A stretch of 64,000 bases of DNA from Thozetella sp. PMI_491 (Eukaryota; Ascomycota; Sordariomycetes; Chaetosphaeriales; Chaetosphaeriaceae). Below the pieces are notes generated by a model. That model worked only from the letters and a program-made list of their open reading frames with translations, was not told the DNA's origin and searched no databases. Positions within the stretch are counted from its first letter, which is position 1, and each line of letters starts with the position of its first letter. The translations under genes and the position numbers were made by a program. Below, piece by piece: positions 49,969-62,554 of the stretch. The DNA is taken from the NCBI GenBank assembly GCA_021432635.1, contig MU270018.1:565579-629578 (forward strand). Reading direction: 5' to 3'.

Positions 49969-50755
49969 GTAGATAGATAGATGGTGGTCCATGGGAAAGC
50001 ATGTGTATCTGCATCAAATCTAGGCGGCAGAAGGGAAATAGACGAGGCTGGAGAGTGGTACTCCTTTTTAAACGAGTCAGACCTCGTGTCGACAGAACTT
50101 GTCAACGAAGACCCCGGGTCTGGTTCGCAAATCATCTGATAGCACAAAGAGCTTTCAAAAGACATTGAGAAACGCGATGGCTTATTATACTCGGAGAGAT
50201 GCCGAACCTCGCGTGACCACAGCGCGATTTCGCAAAAACGTATACTCGATAAGCACGAAGGTATTACAGTTATGCAATTCCCCCAGTGACAGGTAGGTAT
50301 AACCGCTAGAAGACTGAAGTAAAAACGCCGCTTGATCATATGTCTCCCCTGTCCCTCGCCGTCCGTCGTTCGCCTAATAAGAGAGCAACGAGCTGGGAAG
50401 TTCATGGCCTCCCCAATAACACACCGCATAGAGAGAATCGGCCGTCACAAAAGATTTCGTCCATCCCCTACCCAGCGTGGTGTTGACATCCCGGGCCACG
50501 GAATTTATCACGTATTTTCCACTTTTCCTTGCCCGGCCAACCCTAGTCCTTAGTCTTGACGATCCATTGACCCCATGTGTGGTTCGAAGTATCCCTTGCA
50601 TGCCGGAGCCGATGCGCTATCGCCAGGCCGGCGCCACAAGGGTGGGAGAGCGCCTCCTTCGAGAGAGGAGTAGCAAGAGGAAAGAGGATGGGTAAGAAGT
50701 CTTCCTTTTGGGTTCTTTTTTCCCAAATCTCTCAAATGGTCTATGAGCGACCACC
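49969..50755. other. Convergent spacer
   Basis: 0.8 kb between the stop codons of SCM3 and CKA1; no feature seen apart from probable 3' untranslated regions. Confidence 0.65.
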
Positions 50756-52277
<1,522 letters not shown>

Positions 52278-52854
52278 GGTTGCGTCCGGGCGCGCGGTGG
52301 TGCGCGCAGCTCGATCGCGGTGGATGGAGAAGGAAGGGAGAAGGGGGAAGGGGGGGCAGGAAGGAAGCGGGGGATGGAGGAATGAAATATGGTGGTCGGA
52401 GGTGAGGCTCGAGACAAAGGCTTCGAGGATAGCCAGGTGAAGAGGGGCACGAAAAGTGGGATGAAATCGGTGAGAGATAGGTATCGATCCTTGGCACCTG
52501 GCGCCCGCTGTCGGTGGCTTGTCGCGGTGGGGCTGTGCGACAAGGTTGCCCCCCGATCAAATAGTTAGTCGCAGCTCCTCCTTATGTGCTCTGAAAATGT
52601 TGTTTGGGGTGGTGAGGTGAGCCCCGAGAGCCCCCCCTGTCATAAAACACGACCCCCCTCCTATAACGCGCGACCCGTCAACCATACGGTTCGTTGTTGA
52701 CGAGGGGTGGCCCGGGCCCAGGTGGATGAAATTGATTTGGTGAGTGACGCATTCATTTGTTTTTGTCCAAACACCCCTCATAGCCTCCTTCCACTTGTCT
52801 TCCTTGAACGACAGAGAGAGCTCGTAATTGCGCTACACAATCTCGCCCGCCACA
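52278..52854. other. Divergent promoter region between CKA1 and the J-domain gene
   Basis: 0.58 kb shared promoter. It includes purine-rich tracts near 52,320-52,385 and no gene. Confidence 0.65.
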
Positions 52855-55281
52855 ATGGCTGATAGCTTGGGTCGAGGATCTAGACGCGGACGTCGCGTCT
52901 CCTCTAGAACCGGCTCTGCTCGCTCGTCGGCCGTTTTTGACGACGCCACCTTCCTTCATCCAGGCCAGCACATTCCCGGTTCTCACCCGCTGCGCCCGGC
53001 CGAATCCAGGTTTTCACTCCACGAGCAGTTCGCCTTAACCCGGAGAGAGTACGAATTTGGCTTCGATGATGCCGCCTCGTCCATCCTCGAGCGATCTACA
53101 GTCGCCTCCGAGGCCGATCGGGATGGCGACAACGACGACACCGTTGTTGTCGGGGCTGCCTTCCCTACCTCCCCCGCTGGTAAGCCGGGGCCGAAGATCC
53201 CCATCAACAGAGACTATTATGAGCTCCTCTGCCTTCCCAAGGATCCGCGTTTGCCCCCAAGTGTGATTCGAAGAGCCTATGCTCGTCTCTTCCACATCCT
53301 GCACTCGGAAAAACAGCCACCCTACCAGCGGAATGCCGCTGCCGTTTATTTCCAAGGGGTCCAGGCGGCCTTTGAGACCCTCATTGAGCCGTACCGGAAG
53401 GTCGACTACGACCTCAGCAGAGGGGAAGAAGAAGAAGATGTAGCTGCTGAAATCGGTGGGGCGGGCGCTCACGAATTGGTCGATGATGGGTCTGGCGGCA
53501 GCCAGCTATACGAGCAGTATATCAACTGGACCCAAGTCGAGCCTAGTGCTACGACAGACTTCGCTCTCCGGGTAGAAGCAGACTCCGCTGGTCTGAAGTC
53601 GCACCGGAGCCGGCAGCGCGTAGCTCCTTTGGACTTCGCGATTAAACAAACAGCAACTATTGAGCTTCCAGCGCTGCTCCCTGCAGCCGAGAAGGCCGTC
53701 CTCTCCGTCCAAGCTCTTAACGCCGCGGTTTCCCCTGCTGGCCCAGCAAACGCGACGATTCGCGTGGGCGTCCCAACGGCAACACTTACCGGCTCTGCCC
53801 ACGCGCTTCTAGCCGGGCGCAGCAAAGTGGCACCGCTACTACTCGCGCCATATACCCCGCCAGGCCCGCTATTGCATGAGAGACGCCACCTAGGACAGCT
53901 GCTCGCGACACGGGTGCTGCCGGGGCTGAACCTCCAACTCCGTCAGGAGCTGTTTTGGAGAGAGCCCTACCCCGGAGGTGCCCGCAGACTAGCGGGACAT
54001 ATGCCCGTGCCAGACACCGTGATCGAGCAAGAATTTGAGATTCTTCCCGAGCCTGCTGCGACCACGCGGGTGGCTCACTCTTTCGACCTACCGAACAGCA
54101 ACGAGCCGCTTCATGTTGAGGTTTCGCTCCAGAAACTCCTGCGCAGCCATGGCGCAGCCCCTGGTTTCGGCCTTGCCCTGCACAAGCGCGAGGGCGACGG
54201 AACCGGATTCCTTGTTGTCGATTCTGGGGATTGGAGCCTTTGGTCGGCTAGGGAATGCCGGCATCTCTCTGGATTCTCCAAGGCGGCGACAGGTCTCGTC
54301 CAAAAACTCGAGGTCCCCAGGGTTGCGCCTACCATTGAGGCGGGGTACACTTGGAGCTCGTATGAGATGGGCTTATTGGCCGGGCGGTCGCTTACCAAGC
54401 CCGCCGAGCGTAATGTCAGGACGCTTGACCGCGACATGGACGCTGATAAGGTGGGCTCTTGGAGCGTGTCCGCGGCGGCTACCACCGACGAGGCGGCTTG
54501 CTATCTCCGCTACGGGCGGGACCTGCTCTCTCTCGTCTCCCCGGACCAAAGCTCTTGGCTCCCGGGTGGGAACAGGAGCCACCGGTGGAGCGGAATTCGC
54601 GGCGAGGTTGAATTTGGAGCTACGCGGCATCGGGATTTCTGGATGGCCTTCCGGGCTCTCAAGCGTATTGGTAGGTTCTCCAAGCTCGGTTTCGAGGTCG
54701 GCCTCACACGGTACAGCTTGTACCTATCTCTATACTGGTCTCGTCTCGGGCAGCGATTCAGTTTGCCGTTCCTCGTGGCCTCCAAGTCTAGCCTGACCGC
54801 TGAGGTTGCCTTCTGGACGACCCTTGTACCGTTTGCTGCCTTCGCGTTGCTGGAACATTACTATTGGAAGCCGAAGTCGAAAGCTAGGCAGCACGGTGAC
54901 TCCCGCCTCCTCAGCAAGGAGGACCTCCACGAGTACATCTCCAAGAGGAGGTCGGAGGCGGATGACCTGACTGCCATTCTGGCGGCAGGTGCCGAGACAC
55001 GTCAGACCCTTGAGCGCCAGAAGGGCGGGCTTGTGATCCTGAGCGCCAAGTACGGAGTCAAGGACGCGCCTCCAGACGAAGTTGCGGACGTGACGGTAGC
55101 TATTGGGGCTTTGGTTGACAATGGGGAGCTGCTTGTCCCTGGGGGTCTTCGGAAGAGCCACCTGCTGGGGTTCTGGGATCCCGCTCCGCTGAAAACCAAG
55201 GTGCTGTACGTGCGCTACCTCTACCACGGCAAGGAGCACAGCATTGAGGTCAAGGGGAGGGATGAACTCATACTCCCTTGA
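52855..55281 (+). CDS. DNAJC11-like protein with degenerate J domain
   Basis: Intronless 808-residue protein. A J-like domain lies at about residues 118-190 (RDYYELLCLPKDPRLPPSV, then RRAYARLFHILHS), but the invariant HPD is replaced by His-Ser-Glu, read from codons CAC TCG GAA. After a long central beta-rich region there is one predicted membrane helix (FWTTLVPFAAFALLEHYYW, near residue 655), then a coiled segment and the DUF3395 region at the C-terminus (residues about 720-808, ending YHGKEHSIEVKGRDELIL). This order matches DNAJC11, a mitochondrial outer-membrane protein linked to MICOS in animals. Because HPD is essential for stimulating Hsp70, this fungal protein probably does not act as a classical co-chaperone. 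No N-terminal presequence is evident. Confidence 0.82.
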   Translation: MADSLGRGSRRGRRVSSRTGSARSSAVFDDATFLHPGQHIPGSHPLRPAESRFSLHEQFALTRREYEFGFDDAASSILERSTVASEADRDGDNDDTVVVGAAFPTSPAGKPGPKIPINRDYYELLCLPKDPRLPPSVIRRAYARLFHILHSEKQPPYQRNAAAVYFQGVQAAFETLIEPYRKVDYDLSRGEEEEDVAAEIGGAGAHELVDDGSGGSQLYEQYINWTQVEPSATTDFALRVEADSAGLKSHRSRQRVAPLDFAIKQTATIELPALLPAAEKAVLSVQALNAAVSPAGPANATIRVGVPTATLTGSAHALLAGRSKVAPLLLAPYTPPGPLLHERRHLGQLLATRVLPGLNLQLRQELFWREPYPGGARRLAGHMPVPDTVIEQEFEILPEPAATTRVAHSFDLPNSNEPLHVEVSLQKLLRSHGAAPGFGLALHKREGDGTGFLVVDSGDWSLWSARECRHLSGFSKAATGLVQKLEVPRVAPTIEAGYTWSSYEMGLLAGRSLTKPAERNVRTLDRDMDADKVGSWSVSAAATTDEAACYLRYGRDLLSLVSPDQSSWLPGGNRSHRWSGIRGEVEFGATRHRDFWMAFRALKRIGRFSKLGFEVGLTRYSLYLSLYWSRLGQRFSLPFLVASKSSLTAEVAFWTTLVPFAAFALLEHYYWKPKSKARQHGDSRLLSKEDLHEYISKRRSEADDLTAILAAGAETRQTLERQKGGLVILSAKYGVKDAPPDEVADVTVAIGALVDNGELLVPGGLRKSHLLGFWDPAPLKTKVLYVRYLYHGKEHSIEVKGRDELILP

Positions 55282-55960
55282 AGCTCGCTTGCGGCCATGT
55301 CTTATGCAATATTAACATCTCGGTGTCTTGGTGGTTTTGTGAATGGGGGGAGAGCATGTATAAGGGGGGCGTAGCAGGGAGGAGCCAGATGGCAGGGCGA
55401 CGACAACGGGGACGGAAGATACCACCACTCAGCGCTTATGTATTATGATGTTATGGCTAATGATTTAATGTTCATCTCCATCTCACAGAACTGTGCCTCC
55501 CAGGCCCAGCCAATCACTGCCGCTCTTGATTATTTGGTGGACGGCGAGCCTGTTGTGCTCGAGTGCGGCTCCGTCGAAGAAGAGCAGCTTGATATATCCT
55601 GGCTAAAGTTTAATACCGGTTGTCTCAGATAGGTTTAGGTAGGACCCTTCTCAACCCAACCAAGATAAGGTGCCTACCTAGTAGTTGAGCCTACCCCGCG
55701 GTTTGCAGAGTGGGCCATGGCTTGTGGTTTAGCAACCCATGCATCCCTCCCTCCCTCCCTATCCTTAAGTGTGAAACCTGGGGTTTGACGGAATTGGAAA
55801 CCCCACACACCCAAGTCCTCAGAGCATCGGGCCTATGCATCTTTGTCAATTTACCGCTTGCTAGCCCATATCGCCAAATGAGGTAGGGCGGCCTCATCTG
55901 CCCACGGCAGGAAGACGCAGACAACCCTCCTATGCCGATGCTCTTCGGACTCCTCCTACC
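55282..55960. other. Spacer before the phosphoesterase gene
   Basis: 0.68 kb between two genes on the same strand. A CCCT-type short repeat lies near 55,745-55,760. A 64-codon frame at 55438-55632 is not supported. Confidence 0.65.
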
Positions 55961-57355
55961 ATGGCACCAGCGGATATCAGCGGCAGCCCCGGGCTGGTCC
56001 CGAACCCCTTCATCAAGAAGCGCAACCTCGAGTGGCATTTGAGTCCCCCGCCGACCGTCAAGAAGCAAAAACCCCAGCCGCCAGAGATCCCCTCCCCTGA
56101 GCGGCAGACGCAGCCTCCCGCACCCTCTTCCGTCGCCATAGAGGCTGGCAAGGCGACCCTCACCGATCATCTGCCATACTTCAGCCAGCTCCTCTCCACA
56201 TACACCCTAGGCTCCTATCCGCCATCCGTGCCCCGCCTCCCTGTAAGCGCCTATGAAAGCCTCTATAGCGCCGCCCTGCATAACCCCAACGGCGCACACT
56301 TCGTCGTACACCAGCACGACCACCCGGTCGCCGGAACCCATTATGATCTGCGCCTGCAAATCAACGGTACGAGCTCGGCAAGCTGGGCTATCATGTGTAC
56401 GTAATCGGGATCCAACAACCCTTATGGCAACTTCTGACTAGGGATGTGAGTAGACGGGCTCCCCGGAGACCCCAATAGCCAGCGTCTGAACCGCAATGCG
56501 GCCGAGACGAGGATACATACACTTTGGAACCACCTGGTCGAGACTGGGAGCAGAGAGACCGGTAGTCTACTCATATGGGATACTGGGACGTACCAAATCC
56601 TGCCACGGCGGAGTAAGCACGCGCCCGCTATCGACCCGGACAGCGAAGGCAATGAAAGTGAGGACTCCCTAAGCGAAGCCACGACGGAGCAGGAGAAGCT
56701 GCACGCCGCGTTCGCCAATCGCAAGATCCGCCTCCGTCTCAACGGGACGAGGCTCCCCCGTGGCTATACAGTCTACTTACGTGTCACGAAAAAGGAGGAC
56801 GCTGCTGGCAGGATGAAGGCGCTGAGGAGCGCCTCCGGGGTGAAGCCGAGGCGGAGGCGAGCGCGACGCGGTCAGGCCCCCAAACCTGCTGAGACCAGCA
56901 GCAGCGCCTCCGAATCCGAGCCGGAGCCGGACCTGTACAGTGCTCGGGCAGACCAGGCCCAGAACGAGGGGGAGAGTGAGGGACTGTCGGCCGTGGAGAG
57001 GGAGCTACGAGAGGTGGAGGACGACGAGATTCGCAGGACGAACGCTTACACAGGCGCATCGAATACCATTGCGAGTGTTTACCAACGCCGCTGGTACCTG
57101 TCCCTCGATCGGAGCGCGGCCGGGTTTGTCAAGATGCGTAAGCAGGGTGGGACGGTCTGGGAGATGGGAGACGGTTGCTCCGAGTTGCCCGGCTCTGCTG
57201 AAGAGAACGACTCGAGGCTCAACTACCCATTCTATGTAAAGGGCCCAGAGCACGAGAGAAGTGTTGTTACTGGGCGCCTAGGCCAGGAGATATTGAGAGA
57301 CGAGGGGGTCTCTGATTACGCCGGGAGAAAAGGGTGGTGTCCCGTGCTGAACTAG
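55961..57355 (+). CDS. LigD-type DNA 3'-phosphoesterase domain protein
   Basis: Predicted 445-residue protein, exons 55961-56396 and 56454-57355 (57-bp intron). From about residue 108 it carries the DNA ligase D 3'-phosphoesterase (LigD_N/PE) fold: FVVHQHDHPVAGTHYDLRL, then SWAIM joined across the intron to YGLPGDPNSQRL, and later TGSLLIWDTGTYQIL. In bacteria and archaea this domain trims 3'-phosphate and 3'-ribonucleotide ends for repair; here there is no ligase or polymerase domain, only a basic/acidic low-complexity insert (about residues 270-330) and a C-terminal block (RRWYLSLDRSAAGFVKMR). Similar stand-alone proteins exist in filamentous fungi, perhaps from old transfer. The N-terminal PNPFIKKRNLEWHLSP resembles a short basic targeting or binding segment. 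Activity is inferred. Confidence 0.8.
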
Positions 57356-57614
57356 AATCGCCCTCGCAAGAGCTCCATGGATTTACCTATAGCTACTCGA
57401 ATTGTAGGGCGTGCCAGGTAGTGCTTGGAAATGCCACCTCCTTTGGGGTGGATTTGTATGATTTTCGGGGGTTCGTCATATATATGCTCCAGTGAACGGT
57501 ACTATATACAGTTTCTCCTCGATAAATATGCTCTCTGTTATATACAGCAACACGAAGAACCAACCCATCTTTTCTCCACGTAGAGATGATGGCAGAAAAG
57601 ATAGCGAGAAGAGG

Positions 57615-58506
57615 CTAGTTGCTGCCAGCTGTCCAGGTCGGGACGGTCTGCGGGCCGGTGGGCGTCTCGTTGATGGCGTCGTTCTGGCGGGTGCAGCCGC
57701 TCTTTGCCGTGATGGCCGCGGGGCAGGCGACCTGCTTGAACGACACGGATGGGTTGTCAGCCCCCTTGAACCAGTCGAAGCGCCAGTAACAACCGGCCTT
57801 GAGTGCCTGCGGGAAGCTGTCGCAGTCGGATCGGCTGTGGATGCCGCCGTAGCGGTCGCCCCAGCCGTTGGAGGGAGCACCGTACTGTTGCGTGCAAGCT
57901 AACCCAGAGGCTGTCAGCAGTTTGCTTCATTGGAACAGCCGATATGCCAAGAAGGCAGTAGCTCGGAGGGGGGGGGCGGGGAGGGGAGGCGGAGGCTGGA
58001 GAGGAGAAGACATAGAGAGCACAAGACGCACCATTGAACTGCCCAACGCCGCCGCCGGGAATGGCGAGGTCGAAGTGGTTGTTGCCCAAGTCACCGCCCG
58101 TGTTAGTAGCCTGCACGATGAGCTTCTTGCCGCTGACGGGCCCGCTGGTGAAGGTCAGCTCGTAGCAGGCGCAGCACCAGCTGGCCTCGTTGCTGCCAGC
58201 GACGTTGACGGCGGCCCAGCCGTAGCTGACCGTCTCGTTGACGGCCCAAGGGCTGTGGTTGGAGCACATGAAGGCGCTGCCGCCATTGTCGCAGCCCGAC
58301 TTGGTGTTGCCGCCGTCGTTGAGGGGCCTGTCGTTCTTGTCGCACGTGCCGACGGGCGACGGCGCGTTGCCCTTCTTCGGCCACCCGCACGACGGCTTGC
58401 AGCAGTCCCAGTACCGCGTCGTCTTGCCGTTGCCCGAGGAGCCTTGTGCGGATGCCTCGAGGAAGAAGGGCAGCAGCGCCAGCAGGGTGGGGAGTGGGAG
58501 ACGCAT
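57615..58506 (-). CDS. Secreted endo-1,4-beta-glucanase, glycoside hydrolase family 45
   Basis: Inverting cellulase of 252 residues; exons (transcript order) 58032-58506 and 57615-57898 (133-bp intron). A 20-residue signal peptide ([20 protein letters not shown]) precedes the mature catalytic domain. The GH45 signature [13 protein letters not shown] holds the first catalytic aspartate; the second is in [18 protein letters not shown]. Many cysteines at conserved spacings, including SWCCACYEL, indicate the usual disulfides. The protein ends after the catalytic core with a short Thr/Pro tail ([17 protein letters not shown]) and lacks the linker and carbohydrate-binding module seen in many GH45s. 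It is transcribed in the same direction as het-c, 1.1 kb downstream of its stop. A GGC(W)4-type motif lies about 400 bp upstream of the start but is weak evidence for Xyr1/XlnR control. Confidence 0.95.
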
Positions 58507-59571
58507 CTTGTAGCTGTCCGGGCTGGTGGGTGTCTTTTTCTGGCGGTGCTCTCTTCCTTTGTTTACAGGCAGGAAGGGGTTCAGGGGCAGAGTATTAGGG
58601 GGCCAGATGGTGGACGGCGTGGTTTTCAGGGGGGGGTTAGACTAATGTCAACAACGCGAAGCATAAGACAAACGTGGAGGGGTGAGCCGGGGAAGACAAG
58701 GGGAGGCTTATGAGAGGGAAATATTCTCTCTCTGCGCAGCACCTGGATATTGAAAGGGGCAGCCCCGATGCGGAAGCGGACATCTTGGGTAGCACTTCCA
58801 GCCCGTGTTCGCGGTGCCCGAGATCCCACCGACTTGGCCGCCCACGCGCCAGTTACGCCGAGAGGGGCTGGAGGCTCTATCTGGTCGAGGCAGGGCAGTC
58901 GGATGCCACAATAGCCAAATGAAATCTCTCCACCTGATTTCCAGGAGTGCCAGGCCGAAAGGGCCGGCGGTAAATGAGCAGGTTACCCCATAGGTGTGCG
59001 AGGGTGACGGGCAAGTGGGCAAGTGGGCAAGTGAGGAACGTCGGCACTGGATTACCCAGCCGTGCCTGCGTTTTCTCTCGCCGCGGCACCCCCAGGAACC
59101 AAGCAGGCGGCCCCCGTGGGCGTTCTGGCAGAGGCTGAATGCTTGACGACGACACTCCCCCGCATGAGGCCGCCCTAGACGTCGACCCGCGGGGCGCCCA
59201 AATGCGGAGAAGACGTTATAAGCTTGATATTATGTGACCCCCCTTTATCCCGCCGTCTCCCCCGTATTAAATTGCTCTGGGGCATCTCGCAAATAGGCAT
59301 CATATGGCCGGCCAATGGCACCGCAATGGAACCTGGAGGGCCGTAGACGCCCAGTTCGGTACAATCTCTTGCAGTTCTGTCTATCTATCTAGACATCTGT
59401 GCGAGTCCCGGCATGCTCACGGCGTCACCGCTTCCTCGTTATTTTCTTCTTTTCTCGCCAGATCTATCCATCTAAGCTCAGAAAGACTCGTCCTTCCTGC
59501 GGACAAAAAATGACGCTCACGGAGAAGCCGACCGCCGAGTCATGGGCCGATACCGATCAAGCGCGCATCGT
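58507..59571. other. Spacer between GH45 and het-c genes
   Basis: About 1.1 kb holding the GH45 promoter and the het-c 3' region. A three-copy GGGCAAGT repeat lies at 59009-59032. No gene is seen. Confidence 0.6.
59009..59032. repeat. GGGCAAGT tandem repeat
   Basis: Three consecutive copies of an 8-bp unit in the GH45 upstream region. Confidence 0.8.
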
Positions 59572-62554
59572 TTACCAGCGGCGTTCCTCCCGGCCTTCCT
59601 CGAAGGCCTCCTCAGCACCTCGCGCAATCCGACCAAGAAGGTTGCCGAAGCCGCCGCCGCCCTCCTCCTCCCGTTCTTCCTCGCGGCGCTCGCCGCCCCA
59701 GCCGCCACCGCCGCCACCTCCGTAGCTCTCCTCTTGGCGACGGCCGTGGTCCTCATCACGGCGTTCTTCGCGGCGCTCGCCGCCCCAGCCACCACCACCG
59801 CCGCCGCCGCCTCCGTAGCTCTCTTCCTGCCGGCGGCCGTAGTCCTCATCACGGCGTTCTTCGCGGCGCTCGCCACCCCAGCCGCCTCCACCGCCGCCGC
59901 CTCCGTAGCTCTCCTCCTGCCGGCGGCCGTAGTCCTCACGCCGGTCGTCACCACCGCCCCAGCGGTTTTCAGTGCGCTCCTCGTAGCTGGTTTCCTGGTA
60001 GCTGCTTTGGGGACCGCCGCCATGGTGCCGCCCGTGGTGTTGCTGCGGTTCCTCCTGCTCGTAGCGGCGATACTCGGTGCGCTCACCGCCGCCGGGGTAC
60101 TGGGTCTGAGTATACTCAGCTTGGCCATACCGGTCTCCGGAGTGGCCATATTGGGTAGTAGTCTGGCTATACCCGCCGTCGTTGGTGCGGCCACTGTACT
60201 GTTGAGTCTCAGTCTCTTCTTGCTTGAACCCGCCGCCGAGCAGTCCGCCGGCAACGGAGCTGAGGAGTCCGCCTAGGCCACCGCCAGATTCCTGTTGCTG
60301 CCCGCCTCCGTAGTTCCCGCCGCCCTGCTGCATGAACGGAAGCTTCATGCCAGTCTCATTCTGGATCAAGCCGGACACGCCACTCTCGAAAGAGCCCATG
60401 ATTGCGCCAGAAGCGGCACCGACGATCTTGTCCTCGAGGCTGTTGCTGCCATCCCCGCCACCGTAGTTCTTGTGCATGCCAAGAGGCTTGCCACAACCAT
60501 GACCGGTGTCGTGGACACCTTCTTTGTGGTTTTGTCCGTTTAGCACGCCCTCCCGGCTCAGCTTGCGACGGTATTCGTCTTTCTCGCGCTCGTCCTTCTC
60601 GTTCCACCACTCTTCGACGGAGCGGAACATGATCTGACGACCATCACGAGCCCCATCCTCGCCCTGGTCCCGCTGTGCAGGGTGATGGAGAACACCATGG
60701 ATGATGCGTGTCAGGGTGCGGTCGACATCGACGCCGTGGTCATCCCAAGCCTGCATGATTTGGGGCACCACCCACTCAAGAACCTTGGAGGCGGTGCGAC
60801 CAGCAATCTCGTTGAGAATCTTGGGCGAGTGAGCAACTTATAGACTGCATTAGGGTTCAGTGGGACTTACGTTGGAGAAGTGATCCTTGGAGAGCATCGA
60901 GTGGGTCGGGTCAGTAGACTGATCGTCGTTAAAGACTACATGCTGCTCGTTCTCACTGCTCTGGATGATTTCTGAAGAACCGGTCTGGAGCTCGTTGCGG
61001 ATCTGGTTAATCACGGGGACAACGAATGGAGCCATGATGGAGAAGACGAAGATGGAGAGCTGCTCCTCGAGCTGCTCAATAAGCTTAGGGAGCACTGGGA
61101 TCTTCTCAATCGCCTCCGAGATTTTCATCAGGAGCTCGTCGTGGAATTCGATGGCGGGCATGATCTGCCGGAAGACCTGTTGGATGTAGCGGGTGAACTC
61201 TTCAGGTTCGCGTGGCGAGACGCTCATGTTCTGCATCTGAGCAGAATTGGCGTTGTTCTGGATGTCTTGCATCTGCTGCTTCTTGTCATCGCCACCGAGG
61301 AGACCGCTGGGGATCTTGTCAAGCAGGTTTTGGAGAAGGCTGGTGTCGTTCCTCGAGTTGTTTTGGAGTGCACCCTCCAGCTCGTCAATCTCGTTCTGGG
61401 TTAGCTTGTCGGAGACTGTAAATAGTTAGCTCTAGGCCCTACCAACCATGGCCGAACTGGGGGGGTGTATCAGGGGGTAAACGAACCCTCTCCAGTGACC
61501 GAGTGCAGGAAGTCGACACCACCGAACGTTCCGGTGATGCAAGGGTAGACCTCATGGCGTGCTCCGCTGATCCTCATCTGGGTGCGGCGACCGACGTGAG
61601 GGAATACATCACGCTCACCGAGCTCGATCAGGGCAAGCTCAATATAGTTGCTGTGAGCGAGGAAATCTAACCTTCAGTGAGCAAAACACCTAGCCAGCTT
61701 GGAGTCGCGGACAGAGACTACTCACCTTCGAGGCAGTGGAGACCGGTACCCAGTAGGCGCAAAGCTTCGTAGAGCTCACTCTTATTGCGGCTACTCTGAT
61801 ATGATCGTCCGAGCTCGATGCACTTTCCAAACAGACGACGGACGTGGAGGGCTGATGTCATGATGTTAGCGCGCTCGTTGGCGATATAGTTCTTCAAGCC
61901 CGTCTCTTCGTCGACGCCGAGCTCGACACGCTCGTCCACGGGCCCGCGCAGGCGACGGTCATACTGCCTGGCATCGAGATTGTCGGCATAGTTCTTGGGG
62001 TTGTCGATATGATCTTCGGGCCGGTAGCAGCCAAGGCGGTCGGCGGTGACCTCGAACTCCCGGGAGCCGTAACCGAACGACAGGAAGCCAAGGACACATA
62101 GGAGGAGGCGGATGGCTTCAGCGGAGACTGACTTCACGGTGCCGACATCGATGGCCTGGGAGTAGTCTCTGAGCCAGTTGCCAAACTAGCCAAAGGTCAG
62201 CTGGTCTCCTAGGCGGTGAAGCGGGAGGGAAGAGGGGTATTACGCACGTAAACACGCGAGACCATGAGCTTGTCGAATTTCTTGCCGCCCACTGCACGGG
62301 CCATGAGAATCTTCAAGAGGGTGTCTTCAATGTCGCCATGACGCCCTGATCCGGAGGTATCAGCAATTAGTTCTAGGCCTCATCTTCGAGCAGAGCGAGG
62401 GGAGAGGGGAGGTGGAGGTGGTCAGCTTACAATTCTGGCCTTCTACCTTGGAGATACCAGCGATGTTGCCTGCACCGAAAGCCAGAGCTGGTTTGGTGAA
62501 GAGGAAGAGGACTAAGAATCCTAGTAGGAGATGGGGGGGCTTCAGGATCGCCAT
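59572..62554 (-). CDS. het-c: Heterokaryon incompatibility protein HET-C
   Basis: Glycine-rich, secreted-pathway protein of 884 residues, homologous to Neurospora HET-C, whose allelic differences trigger cell death after hyphal fusion. Exons (transcript order): 62431-62554, 62248-62345, 61726-62185, 61487-61666, 60871-61415 and 59572-60819. A signal peptide (LLLGFLVLFLFTKPALAFGAG) is followed by the conserved het-c core (WRHGDIED, FGNWLRDYSQAIDVG, LGFLSFGYGSREFEVT, EDFLAHSNYIELAL, the last spanning an intron). In N. crassa allele specificity maps to a short variable segment near residues 194-236; the corresponding stretch here falls around the exon 3/4 region. The last 250 residues are glycine-, glutamine- and arginine-rich and hold a 30-31 residue tandem repeat. 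The upstream partner gene pin-c is not present in the 1.4 kb seen. Outside incompatibility, its role is unknown. Confidence 0.93.
59660..59950 (-). repeat. In-frame minisatellite in the het-c tail
   Basis: Three copies of a 93/90-bp unit; the codons for EESYGGGGGG recur at 59718, 59811 and 59901 (plus-strand positions of the shared 10-mer). Each unit encodes a basic-acidic RREERRDED segment, GRRQEESY and a polyglycine stretch of variable length ending in WGGE. Variation between copies is mainly in glycine number, as expected for slippage. Confidence 0.85.

Noticed and set aside
58900-58920. Xyr1/XlnR-like GGCTATT on the minus strand before GH45
   Set aside because: The motif is short and degenerate, expected often by chance; mentioned only in the gene entry.
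59542-60276. Alanine/leucine-rich plus-strand ORF resembling a membrane protein
   Set aside because: It is the complement of the glycine/arginine-rich het-c repeat tail; apparent hydrophobicity is a by-product of GCC/CTC complements of GGC/GAG codons.
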